From positions 310,001-374,000 of the forward strand of contig JAVYIG010000699.1 in NCBI GenBank assembly GCA_035222895.1: a stretch of DNA of 64,000 bases, in the 5' to 3' direction. Position 1 is the first letter of the stretch. Every line of letters starts with the position of its first letter. Below the pieces are notes generated by a model. That model ran no database searches, was not told where the DNA came from, and saw only the letters and a program-made list of their open reading frames with translations. This DNA is from Strongylocentrotus droebachiensis (Eukaryota > Echinodermata > Echinoidea > Camarodonta > Strongylocentrotidae). Both the position numbers and the translations under genes were made by a program. Of this stretch, positions 22,894 to 36,354 are shown one piece after another.

Positions 22894-23843
22894 TTAAAGG
22901 CTGTCTGTACTAGTGTGGACAGAAGGGATTAGACCACCCAGCAAGGTCACTGACAGGTGGCTATCTCATCATCTCAGCTCTCAATTAACATAAGAAAAAG
23001 AGGATCATGGGGGACCAATGGTCACCGATTACCGGTAGGCATTGTTTTCTATATAGAGGAAGCAAGTAGCTACAAGTAGTACAGTGAGCCTTTTAAGATA
23101 CCCCCTAACCCCATCCGTAAATTCTTTTTATTAATCTGAAATCTTTCCTACACTCCGCACTTTATATCATGCAATAGTATTCAAGAAGTGTACAACTTTC
23201 TAATGAGCACTGGGATCTGTGGCCTCTGGTGTCCCCAATTGGGTGGTAAAGATGCGCATTATGTTACCCTTGTACCATTTAAAAAGTTGGATAGTGGGAT
23301 TGTAGCATCTAACGCTTTCAATCAATTTAAGTAGATCTCTGCATCATGTTCCCCTTTGGACCGATAATTGCCCCTTCACCCTCCATCCCCCCTCCCCTCC
23401 CTTCTTAATTCCTTTCATTCATAAAATTGCAAGACACGTAGTGCAGGCTAATGAACAGGGGCAGAGGTGTAAGGTGGCCTGGATGTCCCCAGTTAGGTGG
23501 TATAGGGGCGCATCACATTACCCCTCTACCGTCTACTAAAGATCAATGACTTCGGACCGATCGATTCAAAAGCAACACCTGAAGATGACCTCCTCCTGCC
23601 ATTCACGTCTTAAAGGTAAAACACAGCTTTGAGAGGAGACAAAATTGCTTCTTAAAGCCCCACTGCACTACTTATAGCTACTTGCGCCCTCTATATAGCA
23701 AACAATACCTAATCCATGACCAGTGGTCTTCCATGATCCTCTTTTTATTATATTAATTGAGTTTATTTGATGATAACCACCTGTCATGTGACCTTGCAGG
23801 GAGGTCTAATCCCTCCTGGTCAAACTAGTGTAGTGGGGCATTA
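22894..23843. mobile_element. ~950-bp foldback element with duplicated core
   Basis: The left arm (about 22894-23098) and right arm (about 23648-23843) are imperfect reverse complements over about 200 bases. Shared blocks include gggattagacc, gcaaggtcac, aaagaggatcatgg, ctatatagag and gcaagtagcta. The central part holds two diverged direct copies of a segment around gtccccaattgggtggt (about 23200-23280) and gtccccagttaggtggt (about 23447-23535). There is no ORF, so it would be non-autonomous. Exact ends and target-site duplication are not resolved. Confidence 0.88.
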
Positions 23844-24309
23844 ATAGAATATTCTAGGGAATGGCATGAGGCAGAATCCAATATTTTTTTAGAAATGCAT
23901 TTTCATCTTGTTACAAAACATCTTTGAGGAGGAAAATAATGACCATATTTTGATAGCAACATTGATGACTTTAATTATGCAATAAAAGTCTCCTTCCAGC
24001 ATTGCATTTTCTTCTGACTAGTAAAAAATATTCCAGAAGATGTTGATGAAGACGTATTTCACATTCTCGCTCTATGAATTATCGTAATCACCAACTTAAT
24101 CGGGTCATAAATACCTCGCCTCAAATCATATTATGGACCCACACAATTCTGTGAATGATGTGTTTATAATTGATGAAATGACATGAAATGCATCATAATG
24201 TAAACACAGATGAATTCGGAAGGAGAATAACAGGATGATAAACCCAGAAAATTTTATTTTTTCTTATTATTTCCATTTTATTCCACTCCCCCTCAAAAGA
24301 AAATCTTTC

Positions 24310-24480
24310 TTCCTTTCCCCCTCTTTTATTTTTCTCTCTCTCTTTCTCTCCCTCTACCACACTCATATACATGTACATGTACATTCATACTTATTATATC
24401 CCCCTTTTTTTCTACCTCTCTTATCCCTCCTCCCCTCTCTCCCTCTTTCTTTCTCTCTCTCACCCGTTCTATCTCTCTGT
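24310..24480. repeat. CT-rich tract
   Basis: Pyrimidine-rich plus strand with ctctctct and cccctct blocks, interrupted by an alternating catgtacatgtac segment. Confidence 0.88.
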
Positions 24481-27400
24481 CAAGCACATCATATATCATC
24501 CACTCTCCGCAATAACAGATATGTGTCAACTCATAACGAACCGCCATATAACTATATACCACCCTCTCCCATTGCCTAATAAATGTCACCCATGCTAGAT
24601 AGGCCAATTTGAAACGTCACAGGTCTCCACTCTCCAATAATAAGAGCATTTTTGCTTACATCGTACTTGCGGCCAGTGCAGACTAAATGAGATTTATTTA
24701 CAAAAATTATATAAAAAAATCATTATAAAGAATCATTGTACAGGAAAGGATTTGTTCATTGTATAATAAATTTCATATTTACAGTTTTAACAACTTAATT
24801 AATCATACCCCTTCTTAAAAAAAATTAATGTAAGCTTTTCGTAACTCAAGTACGAAAAAATTATCCTGGTGTAATTATGGCCTTTGTTGAATACTTTTAA
24901 ATGTAAGCTGTACTATGTCACATTCTCAAGAAGTATTTATTGGGACAAATCAATTTGTCACATACTTAATTAAACAATTACAAAACTTGATAATAAAGGG
25001 TATGAACAATTTAGTTGTGAGCTGTATGTTTTTGAGCAGGGAGGAGGAATTCAACATCAATGAATATAGCAGCATCTCCTACATGAGACAAGGGATGTGC
25101 TTGTCTCATAACCAGACTAATAAATCTAAACTAATGCAAACAGTGCCTTGTTTCTAACCGCTTTCTTGACATAACTGCTGGGGTCAAGTCTAGTTTTGAG
25201 AGGGGGCAACTGGTGGTATGGTAACATCAACAAACAAAAGCGTTGGTGTAAATTGGGATGAATTTACGAGCAATATTGACGAGTAAATATCCGAAACGGT
25301 GTGAAACTACTTCTGGAATTGCTAACAGATTTAGGTTTCGTATAGCTACAGTACCGGTACTTCAAAAATGCTTTTTAATGCATAAAGCATGGGCAATTTG
25401 ATATTTGTTGATGTTGTTGTTGTTTGTGTGTGTGTGTTTATAGGGGGAGTGTTTTATTTGATTTGCATATTAGCATCACAGTTTTCTCTTCTTTGTTAAG
25501 ACTAAAATATGAAAAAGTCATTTTTGGACCACTGGTGGACTTTAGGGGGCACATGACACCCAAGCACCCTTCCCCCTTCAAGAACATAAAAATTAGCTCT
25601 ACCCAAATGGCACATGCAAATGTACATGTATTAACCCTTTATTCTTTGGAGGAGGGTTGGCACAAAGATTTTTTTCTTCCGAATTGTGCCCCCCCCCCCC
25701 CCATCCTCCCCCTGAATGAGCGGTAACACATTTCAATGAAACAAAATCGGCTACAAATCTTCTTTGAAGTGTTTTCGCTGTTTTTCTGGAGCAATCGAGG
25801 GTCATTCTAATTTTGTCACATTTTCTCAACACCAATTGGGACAAGGGCTTCAAATCATAGACACATGTCTACACAAATGCTCTATTTTCATCTATACTCA
25901 GCGGCGGCCTTTTAGTCTGTTATTTTGGCAAATTCTGTTACACCACAAGTTTTATTTGATAACACTTCGGGGGAAACAACCCCCTGGATCTGCACTAACA
26001 AATAAAGTGAAGGATGGGGTTGGTTTCACCGGGAGCTAATTAAGAGCGGTCTTGTTTGGTATGAATTCTAACATTAGTCAACATTTGACTGCTGGTATGA
26101 GAAAACATGGTGTGAGAAATTGAAGCTTTTTCACACAAACATCAATATTAAAATGACAACATAGCAGTTTGAAAAATAATACTCATGCTATTTGACCAAC
26201 AAGGATACGGAACTGACGCTGGTAGAACAACAAGGAATAATTCATGTTTGATATGACAATCAGCATGTAACCCCAACTTTGTTTTCCACATTTCTCTTTT
26301 TTAGGGGGGTCAACATTCATTACAGGACTGGCTGTTCATAATTTTATTGATTCTGTAAAACTGTCCTCGATCCATAAACCCTTTAGCTGAACTTTCACCA
26401 GTATTTCAAACTACCGGTATCATGAATATATTTTCCCTTAGATTTGTTTTTACTTGTCTACAGGTTTGTTGAGAAAAAATTCCTTGCACTGGATACACCA
26501 TATCAATTTGATAAAAGTCTTTTTATTATCATATTTTTTTAATTTATAATTTTTTTTTTTTTTTTACTTGTGTAGACTTATCAGATAAACTTCGAACTCC
26601 TACAAAATTCAGTTGCATATGTTATATTTCATTTGTAGTATAATACAGGGTTACAGACTAACTTATTTTAAGAAGTGTTTAGAAAGAAATTTACACGGTT
26701 GAGGTACACTGGGCCTTGACTCAAAACTTTTTATTATAATTTGTTTGGTGGGGGTGGGCAGGAGGGGGGGGGGGGGGGGGTGGTAGAATACCCTAACTCC
26801 TAATTCTTGTTGCACTCTGTATTAAATTCAAATTAAGATACAAATTCATTGAAAAAGAATGCACAATTCCAGATTATCTTCAATACCGGTATACAAGTGC
26901 ATACAAAAAGTATTGAAATATGAGTATTGTGAGTCAGGTTTAACCTTTCCTCTGGATACAAAGTCTTGATAATTGAGTTGTTTTTCAGACCATATATCTT
27001 TCATCGATTCTCATCTAAGTAAATCAAATTCAGCCGGATTAAACCATATATGAGCATATTTCTCCCCCACTATCCCAAGGGATTTACTACCCCACATCCT
27101 GTAGTGGAGCATCTTTGTAAGGAGATCCTTTGGGACATTGAGCAGCCTAATGTAAGGCATCTTTGGCAAAGGCTCTTTATAGATATCACTAGGGTTATTC
27201 ACACAAGGAGTAATTTATACAACATTTGGATTAAGGTTCGTTCAAACATGACACAGTAAATGGAAGCTGTTAGACGGGGCATTACCTGGTTGAAAAGCTT
27301 TTGTTTGATACAATGTTCACACAGCAAGGGACTTTACTATTTAGCAACTTTTCATTTGAAATCATTCTCAACTCCCCAATTCAGCTTAAAGTTTTTTCAT

Positions 27401-29977
27401 AAACAACGTTCCGACAAGATAAAAATGAATTTACAAAACAACACTACCAGTACAAGCTCTTCATAAAGCTATGGTCTAAGAGGAACTTTTGAGCATATGG
27501 ACATGTTCACATATTTCCCAAGCGGTTCATGCACTGATGAACTACTTAGAAACAACTGATAAGCCACTGACATTTTGCAATTCGCAAATTTTCTTCTCGA
27601 GAGAATCTCTACAAATTCATGTCATGTAAGTAACAGGTTTTACATTACGCGATAAATATCATTTGTCTGAATGAGGTAAAGGAATTTCTAATTCGCACCA
27701 ACCTTGACTTTGGTTTCCTCTTCATAGTATACAATGCGGCTGCAAGTCGGTTTTGATAAGAATCTTGGGGTAATAAACTCATTTTTCGGCCCTAATGAAC
27801 CAAGTAATGCAATAAAGTGGAATGGCTAGTGCAATGAAGGTCTCGGTCATCACTTTAAAGGCATGGTATTTTACTGACATCACTACCAATGCTGTAATGT
27901 ACTTTCAAATGCATCATTTTTCAGTAAAGAATAAAATGACTGTATATTCGCAATGATTGGGAAACAAAATGAAAACAATATGGATTTAGTAATATAAAAA
28001 ACATTCATATTACGGAGGTAACAACCAACAGTTGTATCACAATTTTTTTAGCTCTCTCGAAGTTCAATCTAAGTTACATCACAGTTGGATATTACAGTGT
28101 TTAATGCACGGCACGCGTCTCTAGATCCATCTCCGTTCGCTTGAGCCCAGCGCATAGAAATTCTTTAAATGGCTTCACGGTGAGCGAAGGGGATGTCCCG
28201 TGAAAATGGAATTTGTGGCAAATTATGCACAACATGCTGCCTCACAGCTGGGTTGAAATGCATGCTGGGAAGGAATACTGCATGCTGGGATAGACGATGA
28301 GATATCTATCACAAGGGCAACGATGTAATGTTAATAATTGACCTAAGAACATGACCTCTCGAACTTTTGTTATCCAGTCGAAAAAGCTTTACTGGTAAAT
28401 AAATTTCAAGTACGCTGTATATATTCATGACAGATAGTCTGAGCTGGGTCCCAATATCTCAGCTATTTAAGGCATAACTGTTAATCCTCTAACTCTACAA
28501 AATATATATTAGCCTCATCATATTTTCATAAAATAGATTTTTCCAATGAGCACCAAGTATAACCATGGGCAAATAATGATTCTATCTCAGTGCAAATTAC
28601 TTTGTGAAAACAATCAAAAATACTATGAGAGAGCCAGCAGTATACATAGCTATAAAATTGACTTCTATGTTATTGTATATTTAGGTGTAATTCAGAAAAT
28701 TATTTCCACAAGAATTACGTTCTTGCTTAAAAAGAATACAAATGCAGTGAAGCAAACAGGAATCAAATCATACTTGATCCCTAATCTTGAGATAGAGTTT
28801 GATGGAGCATACATTTAATACCCAGTTGGCATGGTAACTGGATTTATCCAAGGCACTGGCCTTGCGAACTTCAAAATTGGGAAGTGGGTGCTTGAGACAA
28901 TCAGAATTGTATTGAAGCCTTAAAAATGGGAAGTAGATAAATCTACAATAATATGTTTAGAACAAAATATTTTATACTGATTACTGTACTTAATCAAAAA
29001 ACCTTTTTAAAATGATTCTTTGATTTCAAATTTAATAGAGACCTAAAGTAGAACACTTGCTTTCAAAATCATACCAAAATATATTTCCCTTAGAAAATTC
29101 ATACTGATCATGCTATGTCTCATAAAAGTAGCAATTTCACACCGTTTGTGATATTTACATGGTTTCTGAATTCTTCAATCGAGTGAAGCCAGTCATGAAA
29201 TGAGCATAAATGAACGTCACAGTCCCATGCACACATTTATTTGAAAGTACTGAAGTATGAAGTTTATCTGTTTATGTAAACTATCCATTTGTTTTCACTG
29301 TGGATATGTATATGGATACTCTTCAAAGCTCAAAGCTCGGTAGTAATTGAAGCATGAAATAAAAGGAGAAAAAATGACCTTTTCTCTGAAATGTTGTTTG
29401 ACAAATCTAATACAATAACTCAAAGACATTATTTTGTAAATTCTAGTTTGCTGATGCTCTGATGGAAAGAGAATCTTCTCTCTTCAAAGAGTTGATCCCC
29501 ATCCTGATGTTGCACCTTACAAGAAAATGTGTCATTTCATATATCCCAGCCCTTTCTTGACAATCACAATTCCCAACGTTTTTCCCAAAGTGACTATTAA
29601 TTTCTCCTCATGTGCAATCACCCATACAGAAGCCGTTCCATTCTTTTCATTTTACTCCCAACAACGGAATTCTCTCCCTTCGAAGAAGCGAACATTCAAG
29701 AAAAAGAGTCATAATCTTAAATATCCCCAGGCTGTCCGACAATTAGACATTATCCCTGAGAATCCATTTATCTCGTCCAATGTACCATTTTGAATCTGGT
29801 TTTCCGGCCGGTTTCACATCGAAGGAAATATATCATAATAATCCATGGCTGCCTTTTCCAATTCTTCTTGGCTTTGTAAAAGAACTGGGTCGATCCCATA
29901 AAAATTCCCCCTTAAAACTAGGCCAAGGAAGTTTTACCTGACTTCTCGTTTTTTTTCTTCCCCTGCAGTCTTATCAC

Positions 29978-30275
29978 CCGTTCAGACTTAAGAAAATGTC
30001 AGCAAAACTTGTATAAAGAAACATTGTCATTGTATTAACCACCATTGTACAGCAAACATCAGTGCACCTATGTGTTAAGCTCCACCCAGTTATACGATTT
30101 TTAAAAGATACAACGTCCAGACTTGAATGGGACCCTGGTTCTTTAAAAATGCTCAAATTTGTCATTTCACACAATACGTTTTGTTATATGATATTTCATT
30201 ATACAACGGTTTTTTCTGCATTGTTCAGACTAGATGGCTGTACATTAAATTATGATGGTCTGAACGCACGCTGAC
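29978..30275. mobile_element. Possible foldback element with gttcagac ends
   Basis: The left end reads cccgttcagactta and the right end ggtctgaacgcacg, which are inverse over about 9 bases. Just inside, aaaacttgtataaagaaaca on the left resembles the reverse complement of the right side (aaaccgttgtataatgaaa). The arms are weak, so this is a tentative call. A related-looking sequence with acaacgttttattatacaac occurs at about 7637-7656. Confidence 0.42.
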
Positions 30276-30644
30276 TTCTCTCGCTTTTCCCCAACAGTCT
30301 TAAGCGTTTCTATCCATCACCCTAACACTATCTCAATGCACTTTTATTTTTCGCAAACCGAGACGCTACCTCATTCATTTCCCTCTTGTTTTCTTTTACA
30401 ATATTTCTTCAGCCCTTTCCGGAATGTAATATGTATGAGTCACGAATATGGACATACTTTTATCCATTTGTGACATTTTACAATTCATCTTGTAATGTCT
30501 TATCATGTACATTTCCTTAGAAAAGTCAGGTGGTTTAAGGTAGGTGATATATTTGCCTACGAGCCAGTGACGATTTCCTGTTATGAGATTTTCTCCGAGT
30601 GACCCATTTCTTCTTCTCTATCTTTTGATCCATTTTACATTAAA

Positions 30645-31055
30645 ATGTATCTCCCTCTCCTGTCTATTCCTTCTCTTTCTCTTTTTCTCTTTCTTTTTTT
30701 TTTATCTCTCATACTTTTCACTCTCTCTCCCTCTCTCTTTCTAACATCTTTAATACTTTCTCTCTCTCTCTCCCCCTCTCTCTCTATATATATTATCTAT
30801 TTCTATATATTCTCCTTCTCTCTCTCTTTTTAACCTCTTTCTATATTTATATCTCTCTGCATCTCTCCCTCTCTACAATAACTTTCCTGTGACTTCTCTC
30901 TTCCTCACACTGTTTCTAGTCTTCTAATACCTCTTCCCCCTTTTAGTCTCTCCCTTTAACTGTGCCTCAATTATATTCTTAATCTCCCTTCATCTTTCTC
31001 TCTCTCTCTCTCTCTCTCCCTTTCTTTCTCTTTCTCTCTTCATCTCTCTCTCTCC
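30645..31055. repeat. CT-rich polypyrimidine tract
   Basis: About 410 bases dominated by ctctct and cttttct, with tatatata inclusions near 30786. The Leu/Ser/Phe-rich open frame over its first part (30645-30833) is a by-product. Confidence 0.92.
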
Positions 31056-31059
31056 ATTC

Positions 31060-33340
31060 AGCATCCCATTTACTCGATACCTGTCAATCATGAGACTCTA
31101 GCTCCCTCTATCATCATTCAAAAAATATCACACAATTTTCTATCTACCGGACGTGTAAAATAAACCCTTCCGAATCTTGTTTACCATCTCTGCCGGCTCT
31201 TCCCCGGCATCAAATCTCCCAAATGCAACCGCTTTCTGACCCGATGAAATTCCACCCACCCTCAAGGAAACATCACCGTGGCGCAAATCTACATCTATGC
31301 AAATCAGGGTCTCTGTTCCCACCTAGCTCCCATCCACACGGTTCACACACAAACGCGATGTGGCTTTAACCCTCTTCCTCCCCAATAAAAAAGTTTAAAA
31401 TTCAAAAAATAAATGAATCATTTTACAACCATGCCTGATTAACTCATTGTTATCTGCCCTACTCAATACATTCTTTTTCCCTCAGATAAGAAAGTAGAAA
31501 GGCCATAGGTCCTTATGCATTTTGATCTCTAAAGTCTCCTAAACAACTTGATACGTCTCTTATCATGGCAACCAAAACAGTGTCCATTCAATATTGAAGG
31601 ATATCTCAGAACAGTCTTGATTCTGTCAACCCATAGTATTAACTTGATAGACCCATGTTCACACCATCATTCTAATCCTCAACCTTTACACATGAAATCG
31701 CCATTAAAATCATGTGTTAACACCCCCAGAGCTTGCGCTGCGTTATCTCGCAGTGGAAAAGCGGATGAGCAGAGGGGAGCCGCTCGAGAACGGACGCGAG
31801 CTGGAATTACAGAGTACGAGGTTAAAGTCGTGATTGACTTCGGTATTGGATAGCCAACATACCGTGGAGTTGCATCGATTAAACATGTTAAGAAATCGGG
31901 AGGTAGAGGAAAGATATTTCTAAGGTTTGGTTCTATGGTAATCATGTGGGCAGGTGGCCGCATATAATATCTTAAGTTATTCCAAATTCATATTGATTTA
32001 ACACTTTCTTGATTTTTGCTGAAAGAATTGGAAGAAAATGCAAGAAACAGATTCCTGATCCTCCCATTTGTGCCCAAAGATAAATTGTCATGACTTCTGA
32101 TGGTAGCTAGTTTTCATATTTATATTCAATGCATAAAATTTAAACAAAAATGCATTTTTAAACTGAGATATTTCTTGGAACTTTTGCAGCTCATCATCAT
32201 ATCATATCCCTACTGTTCAAAAGTGGGTAGTATTCAAAGCATAGGACAGAGGCTTGAAATGAACAAAATATGACACACAAATATTTGTTAAAAGTCTTTG
32301 GGAATTGGTCCTATGTTATGGTTATGCACACAATGATGAGCTGGAGATTTCCCTTTCAAAATTCTCACTAAAGAAACTATTTTGAGAGGACTTTCCACTA
32401 GTTATGAGGATGAAGAAAAGGAATATTTTCCCTGAAATTCATTGCCAAAAACAAAGGTCTGGAGAGTGGAGAGTCAATAAATACCAGGAATAGCTGAGAA
32501 ATTAAATTATGACACTCAGGGGAGTGAGGGGTCACTGCCAAGACTATAGAACATTAAAAACTGAGAGCAGAAACTCATGAAAAGGGGAAAAGACATATTG
32601 CATGGATAAACTCATTGGAAATCCCTCCAACACTGCCATGGTTTTAACCCCTTGGACATAGCTGTGTCAAGTCACAAAAGGTCCTTTCACACCAACCCAA
32701 GCTTGAAAAAACCATGGCTAGCTCATGGGTACTTTTTTATCAAGAGTTGGGGGAATGCCCTTCCTCAACTCCCTCCCCCCTTCTCTTTATCTCACTCTCT
32801 ATTTCTCTCAATGTCATATTCATGTCATATATTATAGTCTTCTGACCTGGGTACACCCCCTGCCCCCCAGCCTGACTTCCCCCATTTGTAATATTAAATG
32901 TGAGAGCACACATAGTCCCATACATTTTTGTAGTTGAAGGGTTACGGATCTCTAGGTCCCTCGACTCAAATCAGGCCAACAGTTTCAATGTCATATTCAT
33001 ATTTTACTTTTCTGACCAGGCTACTTCTCCCCCCCCCCCCCCAAAAAAAAAGAATGGAAAAGAAGCAGAAATGATGGGTAGTTTACCGTACTAGTTCCCC
33101 GTACCCCAACGTTTGAAAACACCCACATGTCACCCATAGGCTTTTGCATTGAAAGGCTTAGATCACTATAGCGGGTCCCTAGACTCATATTACCATAGCA
33201 GGTCAGTGGGTATCAATGTCATATTCATGTCATGTTGTATTGAGAAGGATTTATTGAGATGAGACGCAGACCAAATGCCTCATCTGAGAAAAACTTGAAT
33301 TATTTGTGTGTTACTGGTGAAATTGAGTTCTGGGACCGTT
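31060..33340. other. Non-coding stretch; two GC-richer islands of unknown nature
   Basis: Two short stretches, about 31140-31322 and 31735-31960, have more balanced composition and open frames on one or both strands. I recognise no domain in any frame and cannot assign exons. They could be old retroelement fragments, exons of an unrecognised gene, or chance. Confidence 0.35.
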
Positions 33341-33349
33341 GTACACGCA

Positions 33350-33456
33350 ACCCCTTTTTAATGACAAATGACAAAAATCAGAAGCAAGGATTTCAGTAGC
33401 TTATAACAATAACTGTCATTTGTCACTGATGACGAGTTTTGTGAAATGGGGCCCTG
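33350..33456. mobile_element. Deleted, inverted relative of the 150-bp element
   Basis: The reverse complement reads gggccccatttcacaaaact... and follows the unit at 11281-11430 through ccttgcttctgatt. It then jumps directly to tttgtcatttgtcatt, missing about 26 bases (the gttatcagcagacttgtc region). It is a dispersed copy of the same family in opposite orientation, internally deleted. Confidence 0.88.
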
Positions 33457-33654
33457 GTCGAATGATTGTATTGCGAAAGAAAGTAAGAAACGGTGTGGAC
33501 GTTATTTAAAACCAAAAAAAAAGATGATTACGATATCAAGTAAATAAGAAAGACGAAGTATGATGAGGTTCTTGAATCATCAAAATGAAACAAAATCTAC
33601 TCCATCTTCTACAAAACTTGGTCCAAAGTTTGAAAAAATGAACAGTCATTCCTT

Positions 33655-33952
33655 CATTCTTTCTCTCCCCTTCTCTCCCTTTCTCTCGCTTCTTTCTTTC
33701 TGACTTCTATCTTATCTTTTCTCTCTATTCCTCTCCTTCCTTACTAACTCCCCTAGGTCTCTATGAGTAACATCTTCTCTTCTCTTCTTTTCTCTCCTCT
33801 CCTCTCTTCACTCCTTCCTTCCTCCCCCTCTCTGTCTCTATCTATCTATCTATCTCCTCCTCCCTCTCCCCCCCCCCTCTCTCTCCCCCCCCCCCCCTCT
33901 CTCTCCCCCCCCCCCCCCTCTCTCTCTCTCCCGCCTCTCTCTCTCTCTCCAT
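33655..33952. repeat. CT-rich tract with multiple poly-C runs
   Basis: Pyrimidine tract ending in alternating poly-C (7-15 bases) and ctctctctct blocks (about 33868-33950), plus tatctatctatc near 33839-33855. Confidence 0.94.
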
Positions 33953-35445
33953 AAAGAGGGCCTCACTTTCAACGTTTATTATTCCTCCTGTCATCCATTA
34001 CACAGAGTAAGATGCCATAACAATGACTTTGAAAAGTCAAAGGTCACTTGTAGTCTTTGGAACCAGTAGTTCTGTTATCTCTTAGAATATGTGTAGTTAA
34101 TAAGTAAACAAAAGGCTTTATCTGAAATATTATATTCAAATCCATCCATTTCCCTGTGTGATACTTTAAACCAATAAAAGAGTAGGACAATCAATTTGTG
34201 AAAATAGGGGAACATTTTTCTACTAAATTTATGAGCCTATGCCTGTTCAATATTTAGAGTATCTCATCTTCACAAGACTCCATCAAGAGACTGGTGGGGA
34301 AGTCTAATACTTAATAGCCCTATATCCCCTCCAACCATTCACACAATACCCACAAACACCTAATACCAAGGGACTTTGACATGGGGGTCAACTGAGGTCA
34401 AAGTTGAAATACAATCTAGCCCTAAACAAATACAGCTCCACTCTCATTCTATCATTGACCCCTTCCAAAAGGGAATACCCAAATAACAAAAATGTGGCAA
34501 CCGAAAATGAGACAAAACCTCATGGGAGAATCCTGTAGCTTGAGACATCGCTAACACAGATTGGAGTAGGTGGGACAATGCTAGCTAATAGCAAATTAAA
34601 GCAGTACAAATTTGTTCGTGTATGGGACTGGGTATGGGGATAACATCTTTTGAGCACTCTCTCCGGGGAGGATGCACAGTTTCCGAGCACGTAGCCGGTT
34701 CCAGAGGAACGTCTTTTTGGTGGAAACGAGAACTAGAGCAAGACTCGATACTCATCTTGGTATATAAGATGGTGATAAGGATCGGGAGTAAATGTGAAAT
34801 GAAATTTGAGCCCATTTTTTGAAGTCTGAGGGAAGTGAAAATTGAGCGGGTGCCGACATCTTGGAAGAGATGACCGTAACATGGAGTCAATGGAAACAGA
34901 TGAGAGATTTGTTTTGTATTGCTGAAAACAAGAAACAAAGAACAAGAAAAATTACCAGCCCTTATGTGTTTGAATCGTTTGTATTGTTGTTGATGATTTT
35001 TTTTTTAATATACATATTTCAGGGACAGATTCATTTATTGACTTAATATTGACTTACCTGTAAAATGAATGACGGCAGAGTTGGTGAAGCAATCAGATGA
35101 ACCATGCAAGAAAGGAAAATGAAAAGAGAAACAAACAAACGTGAAATTAATAAAATTGTTCAACAAAATATCAATCAGTTATGTTACTTATATCTAGTTA
35201 GATTACCTGTGCAATAGTGTGTAATAAACCTCCACAGAAAAAAATAAATTCCAGCTCAAGTGGGGAATAAAAATGGAAAGATTAAACAAAGGACAGTCCT
35301 ATAAAATAAAAATACAAATTCTGTTATTGTGAGTATAAAGTACAGCCAATGCACTTTTGTAATTTTTCTACAACAGATTTTGCAAATTAGGTTATACTTC
35401 TGTTGCTTACCCTCTATTGGGAGTTAATATCTGATATACAATTTC
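33953..35445. other. Non-coding stretch
   Basis: No supported gene. The interval 34600-34900 has several overlapping open frames on both strands but no recognisable domain. Confidence 0.5.
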
Positions 35446-36354
35446 AATCTTTGAAGTTTTATTGGTTTTCTATGACCCAATGTCAATGTAAAATGAGAAA
35501 CGATGTTTGTGAGGAGTTTTCAAAAATCAGAACCAATTTTATGATAACTCATATCTGTCCTCATTTGATGGTATACCAGTCTTGGATGGGAGACCGGTAT
35601 CACTTCTGCAGGGGTATCACCTTGCAGGAGTCATGCCCCAACCATGTAGATACAAGACATGATCCACCAATGCTAGGATCAGGTTACCAGTCTTTGAATG
35701 GAATGTGATCAGTTCTTTCTGATGATCTTCCTTGATTAGGCCAACTTCTACAAATATCAAGACATGTTACCAGTCTTCAAATAAATGATCAATTTTTCTC
35801 CATCATCTTCCTCTAATAATGAATTATTACATACTAAGATAAGTTTACCAGTCTTCAACCCCCTCCCCCTTTAGCCAACTGCAAATAAGATACATGTATA
35901 ATCTTTGAAGTTGTATTGGTTTTCTATGACCCAATGTCAATGTAAAATGAGAAACGATGTTTGTGAGGAGTTTTCAAAAATCAGAACCAATTTTATGATA
36001 ACTCATATCTGTCCTCATTTGATGGTATACCAGTCTTGGATGGGAGACCGGTATCACTTCTGCAGGGGTATCACCTTGCAGGAGTCATGCCCCAACCATG
36101 TAGATACAAGACATGATCCACCAATGCTAGGATCAGGTTACCAGTCTTTGAATGGAATGTGATCAGTTCTTTCTGATGATCTTCCTTGATTAGGCCAACT
36201 TCTACAAATATCAAGACATGTTACCAGTCTTCAAATAAATGATCAATTTTTCTCCATCATCTTCCTCTAATAATGAATTATTACATACTAAGATAAGTTT
36301 ACCAGTCTTCAACCCCCCTCCCCCTTTAGCCAACTGCAAATAAGATACATGTAT
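35446..36354. repeat. 454-bp near-perfect tandem duplication
   Basis: 35446-35899 and 35900-36354 are the same sequence apart from about one substitution near the start (agttttattgg versus agttgtattgg) and one extra C in the ccccctcccc run. Both copies contain the same open frame of about 85 residues, which is not recognised and need not be coding. Each copy contains internal degenerate repeats around ttaccagtctt. Confidence 0.96.

Larger units (their letters stand above)
23844..31060. other. Non-coding stretch with scattered microsatellites
   Basis: No gene could be supported. Contents seen: CT-rich tract at about 24290-24480; acatgtacatgtaca near 24370; poly-C at 25688-25703; T-run near 26555; G-run near 26763-26780; two catgctggga copies at 28259-28290. 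Short frames here show no domain or splice evidence. Confidence 0.5.

Noticed and set aside
35403-36162. Duplicate 85-101 codon frames
   Set aside because: They simply reflect the 454-base duplication; no domain, and degenerate repeats run through them.
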